In this document: piece by piece, positions 5,921-7,224 of the stretch | Position numbering within the stretch: position 1 is the stretch's first letter | Layout of the letters: each line of letters starts with the position of its first letter | DNA from: Dehalococcoidia bacterium CG2_30_46_19 | Lineage (GTDB): Bacteria; Chloroflexota; Dehalococcoidia; GIF9; AB-539-J10 | Length of the DNA: 7,224 bases | Direction: 5' to 3' | NCBI GenBank assembly: GCA_001872925.1 | Contig: MNYD01000079.1 | Location: 1-7,224, forward strand | The notes under the pieces: model-generated | The model's input: only the letters and a program-made list of their open reading frames with translations | Databases searched by the model: none | Told to the model about the DNA's origin: nothing | Translations under genes and position numbers: made by a program

Positions 5921-6475
5921 TTAAATCAGCCCCCGCTTTTCTAAAATCCATAGTATGCCAGGAACTCTAAGGTCCAGTTCGGTATCCTGAGGAAGGTTCA
6001 GCAAAAAATCGCTTATCTTATCCCGCGGGACTGTTAAAACCTCAATCTCCTCGCTGATTTCTTTTTCCCTTTTCCCCACAAACTCAGCATCAGGGGCAAA
6101 GAAATGAGTTGACCTGGTGGAAGTTAACACCGGGGATATCGGCACTGAAATGATTGGAATGAGCCGCTCTGCCCTGTAGCCTGTCTCCTCTAAAAGTTCC
6201 CTCCGCGCAGTTTCCTCCTCGCTTTCCCCCTCTCTGTCGGTGAGCCCGGCAGGAAATTGGATAACGAAGGATTCTAAAGGAACTCTCCAGTTTCTTTCCA
6301 GAATTAATTCTCCCTTTCTAGTTAAAGCGACAATCACCACTGCCCCTTTACCATATATGTTTTTCCTTTCCACCGCTTCCCAAACACCTTCCTCACCCAT
6401 ATCTGTGTTAAAATATTTCCTCACTACTTGCAGATATTTTCCGTCAAAAGCAACCTCTCTATTTGTAATCCTCAT
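5921..6475 (-). CDS. Nudix hydrolase, ADP-ribose pyrophosphatase-like
   Basis: The 184-residue product has the ADPRase-type Nudix layout: an N-terminal strand domain (VAFDGKYLQVVRKYF), a central 'VVIVALTRKGELILERNWRVP', 'IQFPAGL', then the Nudix box ending RELLEETGY (92-100) with metal-binding E93, E96 and E97. Pro114 lies about 15 residues after the box, as in ADP-ribose hydrolases, but the usual SPG...E loop reads SPVLTSTRS here. Six residues, not five, separate G77 from E84 of the box, a one-residue insertion. ADP-ribose or a related nucleotide sugar is the probable substrate. I chose ATG 6475 because AGGAG lies 9 nt upstream; the TTG at 6481 is only 3 nt from it. The gene is cytoplasmic, and its promoter lies next to mobile element 2. 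Confidence 0.88.
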   Translation of the reverse strand: MRITNREVAFDGKYLQVVRKYFNTDMGEEGVWEAVERKNIYGKGAVVIVALTRKGELILERNWRVPLESFVIQFPAGLTDREGESEEETARRELLEETGYRAERLIPIISVPISPVLTSTRSTHFFAPDAEFVGKREKEISEEIEVLTVPRDKISDFLLNLPQDTELDLRVPGILWILEKRGLI

Positions 6476-6519
6476 TTTCAATCACTCCTGCCGCATATTG
6501 CTCAACTGAATATCGGGTT

Positions 6520-6548
6520 ATTATAGTTCTTGCCCAAGGCGAAAGGAA
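6520..6548 (-). promoter_or_regulatory. Likely promoter of the Nudix gene
   Basis: On the minus strand a perfect TATAAT lies at 6525-6520, about 38 nt ahead of the start codon after initiation. The -35 at the right distance (TTCCTT, 6548-6543, 17-nt spacer) is poor. Mobile element 2 begins about 12 bp beyond this -35 and may have replaced the original upstream sequence. Confidence 0.4.
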
Positions 6549-6552
6549 ACGA

Positions 6553-6559
6553 CATTTAA
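6553..6559 (+). repeat. Left copy of 7-bp direct repeat flanking element 2
   Basis: CATTTAA is repeated at 6821-6827, immediately outside the terminal inverted repeats. This fits a short AT-rich target duplication like the one around element 1, though seven bases alone is modest evidence. Confidence 0.5.
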
Positions 6560-6821
6560 GAGAGTGTTTAGCAACCCATCCCCCTGACCCCATCTCCTTT
6601 GAAGGAGAGAGGGATAAAGAGGGTGTTTAAAAATGTAGTGCGAGGCTTTAGCCTCGTGCGCACGACCCTGAAGGGTCGCACTACAAAAATTTGGGGGTGA
6701 GACACCCTTGAAATGCCTGAATTTGAACGCAAAATCAAAATTAAACAGCCTCTCTTACCTGCACTCCCCCCTTCCCTTGCTAAGGGAAGGGGGTCAGGGG
6801 GATAGGTTGCTAAACAATCTC
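6560..6821. mobile_element. MITE-like non-autonomous element, copy 2 (about 262 bp, inverted relative to copy 1)
   Basis: Near-perfect terminal inverted repeats bound it: GAGAGTGTTTAGCAACCC on the left and, read inward from the right, GAGATTGTTTAGCAACCTA, each followed by TCCCCCTGAC (left) or its match (right). A stem TCTCCTT/AAGGAGA (6593-6608) matches the right-hand hairpin of copy 1. A perfect 12-bp stem with loop GCT (6767-6793) matches the left-hand hairpin of copy 1, and GGTAAGAGAG follows this hairpin in both copies. The order of end types shows copy 2 is inverted. The extra length comes from a nested palindromic repeat (6634-6685) and an AT-rich stretch (about 6690-6755) without coding sequence. 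A 7-bp direct repeat flanks it. Confidence 0.75.
6634..6685. repeat. REP/BIME-like double palindrome nested in element 2
   Basis: Two 26-bp head-to-head units meet at 6659/6660. Each, read inward from its outer end, starts TGTAGTGCGA and closes TCGTGC. Each holds its own hairpin: GAGGCT-tt-AGCCTC on the left, GACCCT-ga-AGGGTC on the right. The GTAG next to an imperfect palindrome is the hallmark of REP sequences mobilised by RAYT Y1 transposases, and the inverted pair resembles a BIME. The two units differ mainly by paired changes that keep the stem. The RAYT itself is not in the window; this origin is inferred. Confidence 0.6.
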
Positions 6822-6827
6822 ATTTAA
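6821..6827 (+). repeat. Right copy of 7-bp direct repeat flanking element 2
   Basis: CATTTAA matches 6553-6559. The first C can be read either as the last base of the element (…ATCTC) or as part of the duplication, so the duplication is 6 or 7 bp. Confidence 0.5.
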
Positions 6828-6920
6828 CATGAAATATCCTGCCAATTTACTCAAGGCCGAACGAATGCCTGGCACATGGGTGGCAGACGTATCCCGTAGA
6901 GCCAAAAATTCCGTTCTATG

Positions 6921-6951
6921 TTGACATCTCCACAACCAAAGCCTATATAAT
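6921..6951 (+). promoter_or_regulatory. Sigma70-type promoter for the acyl-CoA synthetase gene
   Basis: A perfect -35, TTGACA (6921-6926), is followed by TATATAAT. Read as TATATA (6944-6949) the spacer is the ideal 17 nt; read as consensus TATAAT (6946-6951) it is 19 nt. Initiation near 6957 would leave a leader of about 30 nt containing the ribosome-binding site AAGGAGGTGA (6971-6980). The rest of 6828-6920 shows no gene or repeat I can support. Confidence 0.6.
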
Positions 6952-6986
6952 TACGTCAAAACTAGAAGGTAAGGAGGTGAACTACC

Positions 6987-7224
6987 ATGATGGAATATCC
7001 GCTATTGTTGAGGACTTTTCTTTTAAGAGCTGCAAAATTTTTCCCAAAGAAAGAACTGGTCTCATCATATCCAAATGAGACCTTCCGCTATACCTATGCA
7101 GACTATTTTAAAAGGACATGTCAGTTAGCTCATGCACTCAAATCACTGGGGGTAAAAAAGGGAGACAGAGTAGCCAGCTTCGCCCTCAATAACCAACGAC
7201 ACATGGAACTCTACTTCGGTGTAC
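6987..7224 (+). CDS. Partial N-terminus of acyl-CoA synthetase (AMP-binding enzyme), cut by right edge
   Basis: The 79 visible codons begin MMEYPLLLRTFLLRAAKFFP and run to HMELYFGV. They match the N-terminal subdomain of fatty-acyl-CoA ligases of the ANL superfamily: 'F.YTYADYFKRTCQLAHAL' and 'LGVKKGDRVASFALNN', the first conserved stretches before the AMP-binding P-loop. Such enzymes activate carboxylates with ATP, via an acyl-AMP, to acyl-CoA. The catalytic and CoA-binding domains lie beyond the window, so chain-length specificity cannot be judged. The start has two adjacent ATGs (6987, 6990) behind AAGGAGGTGA, an almost perfect match to the anti-Shine-Dalgarno complement 6 nt upstream. A strong promoter precedes it. 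The gene appears to begin a new plus-strand unit independent of the minus-strand Nudix gene. Confidence 0.88.
   Translation, partial: MMEYPLLLRTFLLRAAKFFPKKELVSSYPNETFRYTYADYFKRTCQLAHALKSLGVKKGDRVASFALNNQRHMELYFGV

Noticed and set aside
6560..6821. CRISPR array or attC-like site
   Set aside because: There are no regularly spaced direct repeats. The structure is terminal inverted repeats plus hairpins, with a second dispersed copy.
6865..6924. Small ORF of 19 codons starting at ATG 6865
   Set aside because: There is no Shine-Dalgarno sequence, its stop lies inside the -35 box of the synthetase promoter, and the composition looks non-coding.
6833..7078. Open frame on the plus strand reading through the promoter and into the acyl-CoA synthetase start (…PKIPFYVDISTTKAYIITSK…)
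   Set aside because: It has no early ATG and no ribosome-binding site, and it overlaps in another frame a strongly supported synthetase N-terminus with its own promoter. It is most likely a chance open frame, though possibly a remnant.

Overview
The window looks like chromosomal DNA of an uncultured, mesophilic-looking bacterium with moderate GC. Bacterial Shine-Dalgarno sequences (AAGGAGG and variants) precede several starts, and sigma70-like promoters are visible. The repeat-strewn intergenic regions and the mix of small accessory enzymes resemble metagenome-assembled genomes such as Dehalococcoidia-type Chloroflexota. That taxonomic hint is weak, because the pilin-like and integrase-like fragments at the left would equally fit other uncultured phyla.

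Layout. (1) At 1-140 (minus) is the N-terminus of a protein that looks like a helix-turn-helix transposase/integrase, cut by the window edge. Divergent to it, 186-1307 (plus) encodes an unusual protein: a PsbP-like/lipoprotein-type domain followed by a domain resembling the globular part of a type IV pilin, with no signal peptide or N-terminal membrane helix. (2) From 4357 down to 1354, four minus-strand genes form a probable operon: SAM-dependent methyltransferase, flavodoxin-like NAD(P)H-FMN reductase, GNAT acetyltransferase, and a BtrH-type papain-like acyltransferase (BtrH_N + DUF4872). (3) At 4419-4582 lies a hairpin-rich, MITE-like element. Its flanks carry an 11-bp direct repeat that contains the start codon of the next gene, a HAD hydrolase (4583-5284, plus). 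(4) A YprB/RNase_H_2-type DEDDy exonuclease (5276-5779, minus) overlaps the HAD gene tail to tail. A Nudix ADP-ribose-pyrophosphatase-like gene (5921-6475, minus) follows. (5) A second, inverted and longer copy of the MITE-like family occupies 6560-6821. Nested in it is a BIME-like pair of REP palindromes, each beginning with GTAG. (6) A strong promoter and ribosome-binding site lead into an acyl-CoA synthetase gene (6987 onward, plus) cut by the right edge.

How the parts fit. The four-gene minus operon could modify a small molecule (methyl transfer, flavin-dependent reduction, two acyl-transfer folds), but no substrate can be read from the sequence. The remaining genes look like independent housekeeping or salvage enzymes. 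The most distinctive content is the mobile-repeat layer: two related non-autonomous elements with recognisable target duplications, one inserted exactly across a start codon, and a REP/BIME nested inside the other. The pilin-like fusion protein next to a transposase fragment is the second point of interest.
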